64,000 nt of DNA from contig NZ_LWBL02000028.1 of the NCBI RefSeq assembly GCF_001644195.2, positions 1 through 64,000 of the forward strand, written 5' to 3'. Under the pieces are notes generated by a model, which was not told the origin of the DNA, made no database searches, and was given only the letters and a program-made list of their open reading frames with translations. The DNA comes from Bacillus marinisedimentorum (lineage in GTDB: Bacteria > Bacillota > Bacilli > Bacillales > Bacillaceae_O). Numbering within the stretch: the stretch's first letter is position 1; every line of letters starts with the position of its first letter. Shown in pieces: positions 25,986 through 36,116 of this stretch. Both the position numbers and the translations under genes were made by a program.

Positions 25986-27575
25986 TTAATTTTCATATTG
26001 GACAGTGTCATCGACAATTGTCATTCTCACCTGCGCTTCGAGGATTTCGTCAGCCGGGATTTTAAAAAGATCGCGGTCAAGAACTGTAAAATCCGCACGA
26101 TAACCGGCTTTGATTAAGCCCCGTTCGTGTTCCTCACACACTGCCTGTGCACTTCCGACAGTATACAGACGGACTGCCTCATAAGGGGATAGCCTTTCAT
26201 CCGGAAGATACGTTTCGGTTTCTTCCGGCTTGCGGCGGGTAACAGCTGCATAGATTCCTTGCAGCGGATCGGCCTCCTCGATCGGCGCGTCCGATCCTCC
26301 AGCACAAAGCACACCATAATCCAGCATCGTCTTCCAGGCATAAGAAAGACGGATACGTTCCTCCCCAAGCCGTTCAATCACCCACGGAAAATCAGAAAGA
26401 ACAAACTGAGGCTGAATATCGATGATGCAAGGCGTGTTCTTGATTCTTTCAAGCAATTCCCCTGTAAGAATCTGTCCGTGTACAAAACGGTCTCTCTGTC
26501 CAGGCGCAGGAGGGTTGGCTTCCACTGCATCGAGCGTCATCCTTAGAGCTTCATCCCCGATTGTATGGACAGCAACCGGCATGTTATAAGACCGGGCTTC
26601 CGCCACGATGGATTTGAGTTGTTCCTGCGAATGAACCGGGACACCGGACGTTTCTGGTGCATCTGTATAGGGGCTGCTCAATAAAGCGGTGCGTCCTCCG
26701 AGTGCGCCATCGGCGAAAATTTTCACCGATGTAAATCGGACAAATGAAGTTCCCTCCATATAGCCATATCCCTGATGAGCCATGTCACCCGCTACACCGT
26801 GGTGCACAAGCAAGTCTGCCCGGAATTTGATTTCTTTTCCGTCTATTATGTTTGTAAAGGCTCTATATGTCCTGTCAAAGCCGCCATAATAGTTCAAATC
26901 TTCACTGTGCCCGCCGGTAAGCCCCATTTTGAGAAGGTCGCTGATTGAAACGTGCAGCGCTTTTTGAATATAGGCTTCCGAAACCTGCGGTACAACAGCT
27001 TTCACAAGTTCCTGGGCGGTATCAAGCAAAAAGCCGGTAGGTTCGCCCTCATGGTCTTTTACGATGATACCGCCGGGAGGATTAGGTGTTTCGGCTGTAA
27101 TATTTGCAAGCCGCAGAGCTTCAGAGTTAACAAGGACAGCATGCCGGCAAACCCTGGTCAATAGCATAGGGGCATGGGGAGATATCTCATCAAGTTCTTC
27201 CCTGTGAAAAATTTTCCGGTCCACGAACCGGTTTTCATTCCACCCCTCACCGAGAATCCATTCCCCAGGCTCTGTCTCTTTGGCCTTCCGGCGCAGTTCC
27301 GAAGCCATTTCTCCTGATGATGTGCACCTCGATAGGTCAAGCCTCAGCAATTTTTCGCCATGTCCGATTATGTGAAGGTGGCTGTCTGTAAAGCCGGGAT
27401 ACATGACACCCCCATCAAGGTTGATTTCATCCTCAATCAGGTCATGATACCGTTCCTTCAAATCGGGGAGCGGCCCGCCTGCCAAAATTTTGCCATTATC
27501 CGTTACTAGGGCTTCTACTGTATCCTGATCATTTTCCATTGTATAAATAGTTCCCCCAAAGTATAATGTGCCCAT
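25986..27575 (-). CDS. ytcJ: Amidohydrolase family 3 protein, YtcJ-like
   Basis: This 529-residue metal-dependent amidohydrolase of unknown substrate carries the first metal motif FTDSHLHIIGHG near residue 65, a VHTIGDEALR histidine, VHGQILTGE, and the terminal Asp in CAGGSDAPIEEADPL, followed by the family ending GYRADFTVLDRD. Start 27575 is chosen because a GGAGAG site precedes it and none precedes the in-frame ATG at 27596. It is 53 bp after ytcI with no terminator between, so the two probably form an operon. Confidence 0.87.
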   Translation of the reverse strand: MGTLYFGGTIYTMENDQDTVEALVTDNGKILAGGPLPDLKERYHDLIEDEINLDGGVMYPGFTDSHLHIIGHGEKLLRLDLSRCTSSGEMASELRRKAKETEPGEWILGEGWNENRFVDRKIFHREELDEISPHAPMLLTRVCRHAVLVNSEALRLANITAETPNPPGGIIVKDHEGEPTGFLLDTAQELVKAVVPQVSEAYIQKALHVSISDLLKMGLTGGHSEDLNYYGGFDRTYRAFTNIIDGKEIKFRADLLVHHGVAGDMAHQGYGYMEGTSFVRFTSVKIFADGALGGRTALLSSPYTDAPETSGVPVHSQEQLKSIVAEARSYNMPVAVHTIGDEALRMTLDAVEANPPAPGQRDRFVHGQILTGELLERIKNTPCIIDIQPQFVLSDFPWVIERLGEERIRLSYAWKTMLDYGVLCAGGSDAPIEEADPLQGIYAAVTRRKPEETETYLPDERLSPYEAVRLYTVGSAQAVCEEHERGLIKAGYRADFTVLDRDLFKIPADEILEAQVRMTIVDDTVQYEN

Positions 27576-27628
27576 TTCTGACTGATCTCTCCTCATCTCA
27601 TCTGTAAAGATTTTCTTATCATGATATC

Positions 27629-29203
27629 TTACTGAGCCTGTTTTTCCAACTCTTTTTGCCTCAATTCCACACGGCGGATTTTTCCTGATGTCGTTTTTGG
27701 CAGTTCCTTCAGGAATTCAATTTGCCGCGGATATTTATAAGGCGCTGTTAATTCCTTCACGTGATTCTGCAGGTCTTCTATCAGGCCAGGCTGCTCTGGA
27801 TCGGCAGTATCTTTCAGCACAATAAATGCTTTGACAACATGGCCTCTGATTTCATCCGGGCTTGCGACTACCGCACACTCACTGACAAGCGGATGCTTCA
27901 CAAGTGCATCTTCCACTTCAAAAGGCCCGATGGTGTATCCGGAACTGATGATGATATCATCTCCGCGCCCTTCAAACCAGAAATAGCCGTCATCATCCTT
28001 TTTCGCTTTGTCGCCTGTCAAATACCAGTCACCCCTGAACTGCATCGCTGTTCTTTCCGGATCTTTATAATACTGTTTGAACAATGCCGGTGTGTCACGG
28101 TGGACGGCAATGTCCCCCACTTCACCGGTTTTGGCGGGCTCTCCATATTCATTGATGACTTCGACGGCATTGCCCGGAGTCGGTTTTCCCATTGAACCAG
28201 GTTTGATCTCCATTCCATTCATGACTCCGACAAGCAGCGTATTTTCGGTTTGTCCGTATCCATCGCGGACATCTATATTAAAGTGCTTCTTGAATGTGTC
28301 GATGACTTCCCTGTTCAGCGGCTCTCCGGCGGAGACTGCACTCTTTAATGCCGGCAGGGAATAGTCGCCGATATTTTCCACTTTTGCCATCAGACGGTAT
28401 TCAGTCGGTGTGCAGCATAATACATTGATTTCGTGATCTTGAAGAAGCGACAAATATTTTTGCGGTTCAAAGCGCCCATGGTAAACAAATCCGGTGGCAC
28501 CGCTCCCGAGAACGGATAAAAACGGGCTCCAGATCCACTTTTGCCACCCTGGGCCAGCTGTTGCCCAAACTTTGTCATTTTCGTCAATGTCAAGCCACCC
28601 TTTTGCAGCTGTCCGCAGGTGGGCGTATGCCCAACCGTGTGTATGGACGACCCCTTTCGGCTGTCCGGTCGTGCCGGAAGTATAGGATAGAAACGCCATG
28701 TCGTCACGTTTGGTATCCGCTTCCCGGAGTTCCGCCGATGAAGATTCAATCCTGTCATCAAGGCTTATCCATCCGTCCTTCGCTTCACCTGCCGCCAGTT
28801 TGACGAAATCACCTTCTAGTCCTTCAAGCTGATCGGTGAATTGGTGATAGACGATAACGCCTTTGACTTCACCGTGTGAAATTCGGTATTGCAGGTCCTT
28901 CTGCCGCAGCATTTCCGAACTCGGGATGACGACAAGCCCTGCTTTCAAAGCACCCAGATAGACTGCATAAGCGTCAATCAGGCGGGGAATCATGACAAGG
29001 ACTTTGTCTCCTTTTTGCAGGCCTTCTCCAAGCAGCGCATTTCCCACTTTGTTTACTCGTTCCATCAGGGAGTTATATGTAATATCATGTGACTGTCCCT
29101 TTTCATTCTCCCAGATAATGGCCGTTCTTTCTCCACCCGCAAACTTTTCCACTTCACTTGCTAAGTTGTACTCCTCCGGTGCGACCAACTCTTCCCTTTT
29201 CAT
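27629..29203 (-). CDS. ytcI: AMP-forming acyl-CoA synthetase YtcI
   Basis: This 524-residue ANL-superfamily ligase activates a carboxylic acid to an acyl-CoA through an acyl-AMP. Motifs are the P-loop SYTSGTTGQPKGVVHTHGWA, DGYGQTENTLL, WYLTGDKAKKDDDGYFWFEG and the C-terminal catalytic Lys in LPKTTSGKIRRVELR. It resembles medium-chain or acetyl-type synthetases; the exact acid is unknown. The second ATG (29203) is chosen because GGAGGG is 6 nt away, whereas the first ATG touches it. Confidence 0.9.
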   Translation of the reverse strand: MKREELVAPEEYNLASEVEKFAGGERTAIIWENEKGQSHDITYNSLMERVNKVGNALLGEGLQKGDKVLVMIPRLIDAYAVYLGALKAGLVVIPSSEMLRQKDLQYRISHGEVKGVIVYHQFTDQLEGLEGDFVKLAAGEAKDGWISLDDRIESSSAELREADTKRDDMAFLSYTSGTTGQPKGVVHTHGWAYAHLRTAAKGWLDIDENDKVWATAGPGWQKWIWSPFLSVLGSGATGFVYHGRFEPQKYLSLLQDHEINVLCCTPTEYRLMAKVENIGDYSLPALKSAVSAGEPLNREVIDTFKKHFNIDVRDGYGQTENTLLVGVMNGMEIKPGSMGKPTPGNAVEVINEYGEPAKTGEVGDIAVHRDTPALFKQYYKDPERTAMQFRGDWYLTGDKAKKDDDGYFWFEGRGDDIIISSGYTIGPFEVEDALVKHPLVSECAVVASPDEIRGHVVKAFIVLKDTADPEQPGLIEDLQNHVKELTAPYKYPRQIEFLKELPKTTSGKIRRVELRQKELEKQAQ

Positions 29204-29304
29204 TTTCATCCCTCCATGTAAGCATTTACATAATCTATTGTATCAAATATCTAAAAATTTTAAATATTAAAACATAATGTTATTTTAATATAATTATCAA
29301 CATT

Positions 29305-29336
29305 AAAAGAGGAATGAGGTTTCCCTCATTCCTCTG
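29305..29336 (-). terminator. Terminator of the SASP gene
   Basis: AGAGGAATGAGG pairs perfectly with CCTCATTCCTCT. The minus strand continues TTTTAATG. Confidence 0.88.
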
Positions 29337-29367
29337 CAGCCATTTTATTTATTTGTGGTGATGCTGA

Positions 29368-29577
29368 TTAAAATTGTTGTCCCTGTCCGTTCATTTGAGA
29401 TTGTGCCATAGATACGAGGCGCTTAGTGATTTCACCGCCTACAGAACCGTTAGCACGAGAAGTTGTTTCACCGCCAAGGTTTACACCAAACTCGTTAGCG
29501 ATTTCATACTTCATCTGGTCGATAGCTTGCTGAACGCCAGGTACAAGAAGTTCATTTGAGCTGTTGTTTCTTGCCAT
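29368..29577 (-). CDS. sspA: Alpha/beta-type small acid-soluble spore protein
   Basis: This 69-residue DNA-coating protein of the spore core protects spore DNA from UV and heat. The GPR protease site is visible in [16 protein letters not shown], and the second conserved block is [19 protein letters not shown]. The ATG at 29577 follows AAGGAGGTGAAAG. A sigma-G-type promoter lies just upstream and a terminator downstream, so it is a single-gene unit expressed in the forespore. Confidence 0.96.
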   Translation of the reverse strand: MARNNSSNELLVPGVQQAIDQMKYEIANEFGVNLGGETTSRANGSVGGEITKRLVSMAQSQMNGQGQQF

Positions 29578-29599
29578 GTCTTTCACCTCCTTGTATGCA

Positions 29600-29629
29600 T
29601 AGAATGTGCCGGAACAGCAATTATCATTC
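29600..29629 (-). promoter_or_regulatory. Sigma-G-type promoter of the SASP gene
   Basis: On the minus strand GAATG (29629-29625), 18 nt, then CATTCTA (29606-29600) fit the sigma-G consensus (GNATR-N17-18-CATNNTA). Confidence 0.75.
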
Positions 29630-29639
29630 ACCTTTCTAA

Positions 29640-30001
29640 TGGTAATTGTTTCTAACACCAGCATAGTAATAAAACTTTCAGTAAATAAGAAAAAGCTGGT
29701 TTGATGCGCATCTTTTCGAATCAATGCTTCTCTTCAGGAATGGTTATTGTGATTGTCAGGAGCATCATCCGTTGACAGTGAATTCAACTCCCTCTCTGCA
29801 CATATAAAGGACGTGGCAGTTCTAAACAGCACATTTCTTATTCCACCGGCCTTCTCACTCATACTTCGCTGCATGGTTTGTCCCGTGAATCTTCATCTTA
29901 CAAAATGCCGCACAAAGAAACTGCGATTGTATATTCAAGGAATGGTACTTCCTTTGGCTGCTTTATTACTCAACCAACAATCTGAACGAATGGAACCTTA
30001 G
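29640..30001. other. Gene-free region between SASP and thiI genes
   Basis: It contains no repeat or promoter that I can support. The 82-codon plus-strand frame at 29753-30001 has no ribosome site, and its product (rich in Cys, Leu and Lys without pattern) looks random. Confidence 0.5.
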
Positions 30002-30036
30002 AAAAAAATTCCGGGCAATTTCTGCCCGGAATTTTT
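30002..30036. terminator. Terminator of nifZ-thiI
   Basis: AATTCCGGGCA pairs with TGCCCGGAATT around a 5-nt loop, with flanking A and T runs. Confidence 0.9.
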
Positions 30037-31249
30037 AAAAGAGGTCTTCTTCGAATTCTGTCGTATTTTCATTATGCGCCTCACTGTACCAGAGCGTCTC
30101 AGTACCTTCTACCGCTTCCTTCACAAGCCTGTCGACTTCAAGGTTCCCCTCATATTTCTCAGCAAACTCCTTTTTCGGCCTCGTTGCAGGTGAAGAAGGG
30201 AGGAAAACAGTGCAGCAGTCTTCATACGGCCTGATCGAAATGTCATATGTTTCAATGGCCCTGGAAATATCCATGATTTCAACTTTGTCCATTCCGATTA
30301 GAGGACGCAGAATCGGGTAGCTGGTTACAGAGTTGATTGTGTTCATACTTTCAAGTGTCTGACTTGCAACCTGCCCGAGGCTTTCACCTGTCGCAAGGGC
30401 CAGTGCATTTGTATTTCCGGCAACCCCTTCAGCAATGCGAAGCATCATTCTGCGCATGATGGTCATCGAATAATTTGGCGGAATGTGCTTATTGATTTCC
30501 TTCTGCACTTCCGTAAAAGGCACGACATGCAGCTTGATGCTGCCGCCATACGGAGTCAGTGCTTTTGCGAGGTCGATGACTTTCTGTTTTGCACGTTCAC
30601 TCGTGTAAGGCGGACTTTCAAAATGAATAGCTTCCAGTTTGACGCCGCGTTTCATCGTCAGATATCCGGCAACAGGACTGTCAATACCACCGGAAAGCAG
30701 CAAAAGAACTTTGCCGCTCGAACCTACCGGCAGGCCGCCTGGCCCTTTAAAATCAAAACAGGTAATATATGTTTCCTGCTCACGGACTTCCACCCTAACA
30801 TTGACATCAGGATTGTGGACATCCACTTTTAATGACTCACCGCTGTTTTTCAAAATGTAGCCGCCAATTTCCCTGTTTAATTCCTGGGAATTCACCGGGA
30901 ATATCTTATGCGCCCGGCGGGAACTCACTTTGAACGTCTTCGCCTCGGGCTTGGCTTCCCTTAATGCGGACAGGGCGCCTTCTTTCATGGAATCGAGGTC
31001 ATTATTGACCTTTACCGCAAGGCTGAAAGAATGGATTCCGAAAACCTGCTGGAGCCGCGCAGCAACTTCCTCGTGGCTCTCGCCGTGCAGTTCGATGAAA
31101 AGCCTGTCCCGTGATTTATTAAATTTAAGGTTTTTAAAAGGCTTTAACTTCCGCTTAATGTTTTGCCTGAGCTGATTGACAAATTGATGGCGGTTCCTTC
31201 CTTTTAATGAAAGTTCTCCAAACCTGATTAAAATATGATCATATTGCAT
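30035..31249 (-). CDS. thiI: tRNA 4-thiouridine synthase/thiamine sulfur carrier enzyme ThiI
   Basis: It transfers sulfur to tRNA U8. The 404-residue protein has a ferredoxin-like and THUMP N-terminal region (about 1-165) and a PP-loop ATPase domain beginning [21 protein letters not shown] (near 183). Like other Bacillus ThiI it ends without the rhodanese domain of E. coli. It begins 4 bp after the nifZ stop, so the cysteine desulfurase supplying its sulfur is co-expressed. Confidence 0.96.
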   Translation of the reverse strand: MQYDHILIRFGELSLKGRNRHQFVNQLRQNIKRKLKPFKNLKFNKSRDRLFIELHGESHEEVAARLQQVFGIHSFSLAVKVNNDLDSMKEGALSALREAKPEAKTFKVSSRRAHKIFPVNSQELNREIGGYILKNSGESLKVDVHNPDVNVRVEVREQETYITCFDFKGPGGLPVGSSGKVLLLLSGGIDSPVAGYLTMKRGVKLEAIHFESPPYTSERAKQKVIDLAKALTPYGGSIKLHVVPFTEVQKEINKHIPPNYSMTIMRRMMLRIAEGVAGNTNALALATGESLGQVASQTLESMNTINSVTSYPILRPLIGMDKVEIMDISRAIETYDISIRPYEDCCTVFLPSSPATRPKKEFAEKYEGNLEVDRLVKEAVEGTETLWYSEAHNENTTEFEEDLF

Positions 31250-31253
31250 AGTA

Positions 31254-32399
31254 TTACCCCATTACTTTTTTTAGTTTCGGTACCACCTGAGAGAGTTCAT
31301 TCAGGAAAATACGCACTTCTTCCTCTGTATTGCCAAAACCGGTACTCACCCTCACACCGCTTATTGCCCGCTCTTCGCCATAGCCGCAGGCCTCAAGGAT
31401 GCGGCTTGCACTGGCAAGCTTTGAGGAACAGGCCGATTTTGTGGATACGTATATATCCTTTTCTCCCAGGGAATGAATCAAAACTTCGGGCTTGACGCCG
31501 GGAACGGAAAAATTGATAATGTGCGGCGCACTGTCAGCCGCCGGCGTGTTCACTTCTATCCCCTCGATTGCCGCCAATCCGTCCATCATTAACCTCTTTA
31601 AGTTCTGAAGATGTTTCAATCCCCCGTTCTCAGCACGTTCCATCGTCATGCGCAAAGCTTTTGCGGCCGCAACAATTCCGGGTACATTTTCAGTGCCAGC
31701 CCTGCTCCCGTCTTCCTGTTTCCCGCCGGAGAACATCGGAAAAAGCGAAACACCCTGACGGATATACATAAAGCCTGTGCCTTTCAGCCCGTTGAATTTA
31801 TGGGAAGAAAAGGTGGCAAGGTCAACCCCGGCCTTTTTCAAAGGAAGCGGAACTTTCCCTGCAGCCTGAATCGCATCGATATGAAAAAGCGCCTTCGGGA
31901 AGGATTTTAAAACAGCGCCGATTTCTTCAATTGGCTGTATGCTGCCGATTTCATTATTGACATAAATGATGGAAACAAGAATCGTATCGTCCCGCATCGC
32001 TTTTTTTAAAGTACTTGCAGAAACTTTACCGTATTCATCAACAGGCAAATACGTGACTTCAAACCCAAATTCTTCAAGCTGCTTGAAGGCTTCATGGCTT
32101 GAGGCATGTTCAACTCCGGTCGTGATGATGTGTTTCCCTCTAGTCCTGTATTGAAGGGCGGCGCCTTTTATTGAGGTATTATTGCCTTCTGTTCCACCCG
32201 ATGTGAAAACAATCTCTCCAGGCTGCAATCCGAGCAGTTTGGAAATATTCGTGCGGGCTTGTTCGACCAATTTTTCCGCTTGAATTCCCATTTGATGGAG
32301 TGAGGATGGATTTCCGAAATACTTCTGAGCCACGGTGGCGAATGCCTCGACAGCTTCTGGATATGGTTTTGTTGTTGCACTGTTGTCCAGGTAAATCAT
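31254..32399 (-). CDS. nifZ: Cysteine desulfurase NifZ
   Basis: This PLP enzyme of 381 residues takes sulfur from cysteine. Marks are [31 protein letters not shown], the PLP Lys in [16 protein letters not shown] and the sulfur-accepting Cys in STKSACSSK. In B. subtilis the neighbour NifZ is the dedicated sulfur donor for ThiI, and the 4-bp spacing to thiI here supports the same pairing. It lies downstream of ezrA in the opposite-facing gap after that gene's own terminator region. Confidence 0.95.
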   Translation of the reverse strand: MIYLDNSATTKPYPEAVEAFATVAQKYFGNPSSLHQMGIQAEKLVEQARTNISKLLGLQPGEIVFTSGGTEGNNTSIKGAALQYRTRGKHIITTGVEHASSHEAFKQLEEFGFEVTYLPVDEYGKVSASTLKKAMRDDTILVSIIYVNNEIGSIQPIEEIGAVLKSFPKALFHIDAIQAAGKVPLPLKKAGVDLATFSSHKFNGLKGTGFMYIRQGVSLFPMFSGGKQEDGSRAGTENVPGIVAAAKALRMTMERAENGGLKHLQNLKRLMMDGLAAIEGIEVNTPAADSAPHIINFSVPGVKPEVLIHSLGEKDIYVSTKSACSSKLASASRILEACGYGEERAISGVRVSTGFGNTEEEVRIFLNELSQVVPKLKKVMG

Positions 32400-32584
32400 G
32401 ACTATTTTTCCCTTCTATCCGTTTTAGCATTATTTAATCTTACCATAAAACACGCCCGTAAAAAAATTTTCGGCGAGCTCACTGAGTTAACAACAGGCCA
32501 ACTTCTTCCTTTATTGTTCAAAACCATATCCACATCATATCAAGGTAAAGCCGCAGACAATTTTCAAGGCGGCCTGCCCAAAAG

Positions 32585-32612
32585 AAAAATGCAGCATGCA
32601 GCTGCATTTTTA
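32585..32612 (-). terminator. Terminator overlapping the ezrA stop codon
   Basis: AATGCAGC pairs with GCTGCATT, and both ends are A/T runs. The stem overlaps the last codon of ezrA. Confidence 0.75.
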
Positions 32613-34304
32613 TACTTCCTGATATTCGCCGATCCACTGCTCCATTCTTTTCAAAGCGCCGGGTTCCACTTCCTCCACGGTTGAAGCGGCTTTCTCCAGA
32701 GCCGTTTCATATTCAAAATCCCGAAACGCCCGCTCCGCATAATCGAGCTGCTGGGCAACATGAGGATACCTGCTTCGGTACCGGTTTCCGTATTGAATGA
32801 CCCTTTCAGCGAGATCAGCCTGTTCAAGCAGGTGCAATGTTTTGTCATGCACCTTTTCGACGTCCTTTTCGGCAATCTCGAGCAGCTGGTTAACGCCCGG
32901 CATATTCAGCGGCTTTTCATCCAGCTTTTCGTTTACATCAGCAATGCTGCTGTCTGCAAACTCGACTTCTTTGATGTAATGCTCGGGCATACCCGGAATC
33001 GTCGATTTCTGAATAATTCTAGTGGTATCAAACAGCTTTCTTCTAAGGCTTTGGATTGTTTCCTGCGCTCTCCGCTCATCTTTTCTCAGGGCATCGAGCA
33101 TCTCCTCATATTGAAGATGGGCTGTCTTGATTTCCTCAAGCGCCTTTTCCAGTTCTTTCAGTTCCCTCCGCGCCCGGAAATAGGACACCTTCTTCCCTTT
33201 TACCATTTCAACCGCTTTTTCATATGATTTGAGCAATTTCGCAAGTTTGCGCTCAATTTCCTTCTGTGTATCAAGCTCTTCGTAAAGCCTGTAGTTCTGC
33301 TGGACGATCACCGTTTCATCCTTCGTATGGCTGATAGCTTGATTCATTTCCTCAAGCTTCGGGCCAATTGCCGGAAGACCGGTTTCCACTTCCTGTTTTG
33401 CATTCACTTCAGCTTCCAGCTGATCGTAGATTTCTTCGACTTTTTTCATGATTTCTGCTACGCCCTGTTCCGCCTCAGAAATCTCGCCGTTATCAAGCCG
33501 GCTGCGGAATTCGATGACTTGGTTGGCCATTTCATTAATCTGCTTTTCAAAATTGAATTCATCAATCGGGTAGCCTTTTTCTTTCATTTCCATGCAGCCG
33601 CTATGCAGCTCTTTTAGTTCGTCTGGCAAAGTGGTAGTGCAAGCCAGGATCAAATCCGGCAATGTATCCATTTTTTCGGTCAGCTCGCCTAACAGGTCTT
33701 TTGTTTTTGCGACGATGCTTGCTGCCTCTATATAATTCCCCTGTTCCGTTTTTTTGTCGTACAGGGCAAACTGTTCAGCGGTCTCATCCAGCACTTCCTC
33801 AATATGCTTTTCGGCTTTACCATAGGAATGGCGGCGGGCCAGCAGCGTCTGTTTGCAATCCCTGTACGTTGACCGCAGTTCTTCCATATCCGATTCATTT
33901 CTTTCTTCACTGCTGATCAGCTCTTCCACTTCAGCTCGTATGATATCAATTTCATTATTCGCTTCTTCCAGCAGCCTGCGCGTTTCCAGGTTTACCTGTT
34001 TCGCCCTGCCGAAACGATAGCGGTCCGCAGCCTCCTCTGCTTCATAAAGCATTTCCTCCACATCAGGAAGTTTGCCGGTAATGAGTTCATCCCATTTAGC
34101 ACGCCAGCGCTCGAACCGTTCTTCTGTTTCACCGGACATGTTCAATTTTTTGACCCTTGCGAGCTCATCATTGATGGGGCGATTCATGATATCAATTTTT
34201 TTCGCTTCCAGACGATCGACTTCATCGTATACTTTTTTCCGTGAATAAATTCCGTAGCCGACAAATGCTACGACAACCGTAAAAATAGCAGCAATTATGT
34301 ACAT
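32610..34304 (-). CDS. ezrA: Septation ring formation regulator EzrA
   Basis: This 564-residue membrane-anchored, spectrin-like protein restrains FtsZ ring assembly and links division to wall synthesis. A single N-terminal helix (about 2-20) is followed by four or five long coiled-coil bundles to the C terminus. The C-terminal QYGNRYRSRY segment corresponds to the QNR patch needed for mid-cell localisation. Length is normal. It is transcribed divergently from hisJ. Confidence 0.97.
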   Translation of the reverse strand: MYIIAAIFTVVVAFVGYGIYSRKKVYDEVDRLEAKKIDIMNRPINDELARVKKLNMSGETEERFERWRAKWDELITGKLPDVEEMLYEAEEAADRYRFGRAKQVNLETRRLLEEANNEIDIIRAEVEELISSEERNESDMEELRSTYRDCKQTLLARRHSYGKAEKHIEEVLDETAEQFALYDKKTEQGNYIEAASIVAKTKDLLGELTEKMDTLPDLILACTTTLPDELKELHSGCMEMKEKGYPIDEFNFEKQINEMANQVIEFRSRLDNGEISEAEQGVAEIMKKVEEIYDQLEAEVNAKQEVETGLPAIGPKLEEMNQAISHTKDETVIVQQNYRLYEELDTQKEIERKLAKLLKSYEKAVEMVKGKKVSYFRARRELKELEKALEEIKTAHLQYEEMLDALRKDERRAQETIQSLRRKLFDTTRIIQKSTIPGMPEHYIKEVEFADSSIADVNEKLDEKPLNMPGVNQLLEIAEKDVEKVHDKTLHLLEQADLAERVIQYGNRYRSRYPHVAQQLDYAERAFRDFEYETALEKAASTVEEVEPGALKRMEQWIGEYQEV

Positions 34305-34516
34305 GATGCACCCCTCCCCTCTTCTCTTTGTATATATCCAAACTCACGCTTGATGCTATTTTCCATATGTATAAAACCACCTTAGAAATTCTTTCTCATT
34401 CTGAACGATATAATTGTTTTTATGATACCATGTAATCAACAAATTTTGACCTCATTTTTTAAAAAATGAGCAAAAAAAGGAAAATTGCCATTTTGGCACA
34501 AAAGGGAGTGAAACCG

Positions 34517-35362
34517 GTGAAAATAAAAGCCGATGGCCATATCCATACCCCATTTTGCCCCCATGGGTCATCCGATTCGCTGGAATTATATGTCGAACGT
34601 GCGGCAGCGCTCGGATTTCAGGAAATGACATTTACCGAGCATGCACCGCTGCCCGAATCTTTTTTGGATCCTGCCCCAACGCGTGACAGCAGCATGAGCA
34701 GGGCTGATCTGGACCGTTATTTCACTGGTATCAGGAAAGTGAAAGATAAATACCGTAAAGATATCCGGGTGAACGCCGGACTAGAAGTGGATTTTATCAG
34801 AGGATATGAAAAGGAAACCGCTGATTTCTTGAATGATATCGGCCATGAGCTTGATGACAGCATCCTGTCGGTTCACTTCATATACGCAGGGGGCGAATGG
34901 GTGTGCATGGATTACAGTGCGAATGAGTTCAATCGGCTTACGGATAAAGCAGGATCTGTTGAAAATGTGTACCGGCTTTATTATGAAACGGTCCATGCTT
35001 CTGTCCTGTCAGATCTCGGTCCATATAAACCCAAGCGGATCGGCCATATGACGCTGGCCCGTAAATTCCAAAAAAAATTTCCGGTTCATCAAGATTTCAA
35101 ACCGGAAATCCTCTCTATATTAAATGATATAAAGCGCCTTGGGCTTGAATTGGACTATAATGGCGCCGGCACAGTTAAGCCCGGCTGTCTCGAGCCGTAT
35201 CCACCAGGTTGGGCTGCAGCGGAAGCTGACAGGCTCGGCATCCCCCTAATTTACGGTTCAGATGCCCATGCCGCAGATGGGCTCGGGCAGGGAATATCAG
35301 CCCTGGAGCCTGATGTTCGCTTCAGTCTGCCATCCGGGAGCAGGCGCAGGTATCACCTTTAA
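34517..35362 (+). CDS. hisJ: Histidinol-phosphatase, PHP type
   Basis: It removes phosphate from histidinol phosphate in histidine synthesis. The 281-residue PHP-domain protein shows DGHIHTPFCPHG, TFTEHAPLP, NAGLEVDFI, LSVHFI and the closing GSDAHAADGLGQG. A GTG at 34517 with GGGAG 8 nt upstream gives the family start (M/V)KIKADGHIHTPFC; the ATG at 34466 lacks a ribosome site. Its last 66 bp overlap refZ on the opposite strand. Confidence 0.92.
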   Translation: MKIKADGHIHTPFCPHGSSDSLELYVERAAALGFQEMTFTEHAPLPESFLDPAPTRDSSMSRADLDRYFTGIRKVKDKYRKDIRVNAGLEVDFIRGYEKETADFLNDIGHELDDSILSVHFIYAGGEWVCMDYSANEFNRLTDKAGSVENVYRLYYETVHASVLSDLGPYKPKRIGHMTLARKFQKKFPVHQDFKPEILSILNDIKRLGLELDYNGAGTVKPGCLEPYPPGWAAAEADRLGIPLIYGSDAHAADGLGQGISALEPDVRFSLPSGSRRRYHL

Positions 35363-35980
35363 CTGAGACTGGTGATGGCAAAGCGATTGCTCGATCCATC
35401 TCCTGATTTCACCGGTATATATTTTATAAAAATATTGTTCATTTGGATAAACATGGAGGACCTCAGCAAGATATTGGGGGTGCAGGTAAGGCATCGCAAA
35501 CATCCCTTTCAGCTGCATGATCGTATAAGGAACAGGGACTTTGCGGAATTCCTTGCGTGAAATGCCTTCTGTCAGGACTGACTGCAGAAGGTATTTTTCT
35601 TTTGAAAGGTACGTTGTCATCAATTCACGGTTGAGCATCGTATCGAGCGTAATTTCCCTCTGTACAAAACGGGCCAGGTTAGCATTTTTCTGCTGAAAAG
35701 AGATGACCGCATCAGCCATGTTCAACAGGCATTCGCGGCGGCTTTTGCCCGTATGATCGTCATATATTCCTTCAAGAGCTGATATATATCCTTCCAGGAA
35801 ACCCGTGAGCAGCTGTTCCATCAACCCTTTCTTTCCGCCGAAGTAATATGAAATCAACGCGACATTCACATTAGCCCTCGCTGCTATTTCCCTGACAGAA
35901 GTACCGTCGAACCCTTTTCTATTGAATAACAGGGCTGCAGCTTCCATCACCCTGTCTTTCGTAGCGTGCGTTACCTTCAT
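35297..35980 (-). CDS. refZ: TetR-family regulator of FtsZ placement RefZ
   Basis: This 227-residue TetR-type DNA-binding protein has its HTH at about 25-50 (TSVREIAARANVNVALISYYFGG is split by the recognition helix). In B. subtilis RefZ (YttP) binds sites near the origin and promotes the shift of FtsZ to the pole at sporulation. It is convergent with hisJ and overlaps it by 66 bp, so the C-terminal ~21 codons are read on both strands. GGAGGGG precedes the ATG. Confidence 0.92.
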   Translation of the reverse strand: MKVTHATKDRVMEAAALLFNRKGFDGTSVREIAARANVNVALISYYFGGKKGLMEQLLTGFLEGYISALEGIYDDHTGKSRRECLLNMADAVISFQQKNANLARFVQREITLDTMLNRELMTTYLSKEKYLLQSVLTEGISRKEFRKVPVPYTIMQLKGMFAMPYLHPQYLAEVLHVYPNEQYFYKIYTGEIRRWIEQSLCHHQSQLKVIPAPAPGWQTEANIRLQG

Positions 35981-36116
35981 CTGTTCCCCTCCTCTTTTCC
36001 CTAATTTCGGGGCCAGCCTTTTATTGTCCTTTTATTTTCTTTCGTAAAATTCGTGTATATTTCGCTAATTTTTGATATGATTGAGCTAATTTATTTGTTT
36101 CCGGGAGGGAAGAAAC

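Noticed and set aside
29753-30001. 82-codon plus-strand frame between the SASP and thiI genes
   Set aside because: No ribosome site, random-looking composition, no neighbour logic.
30035-31249. Truncated thiI because the rhodanese domain is absent
   Set aside because: Bacillus-type ThiI normally ends after the PP-loop domain.
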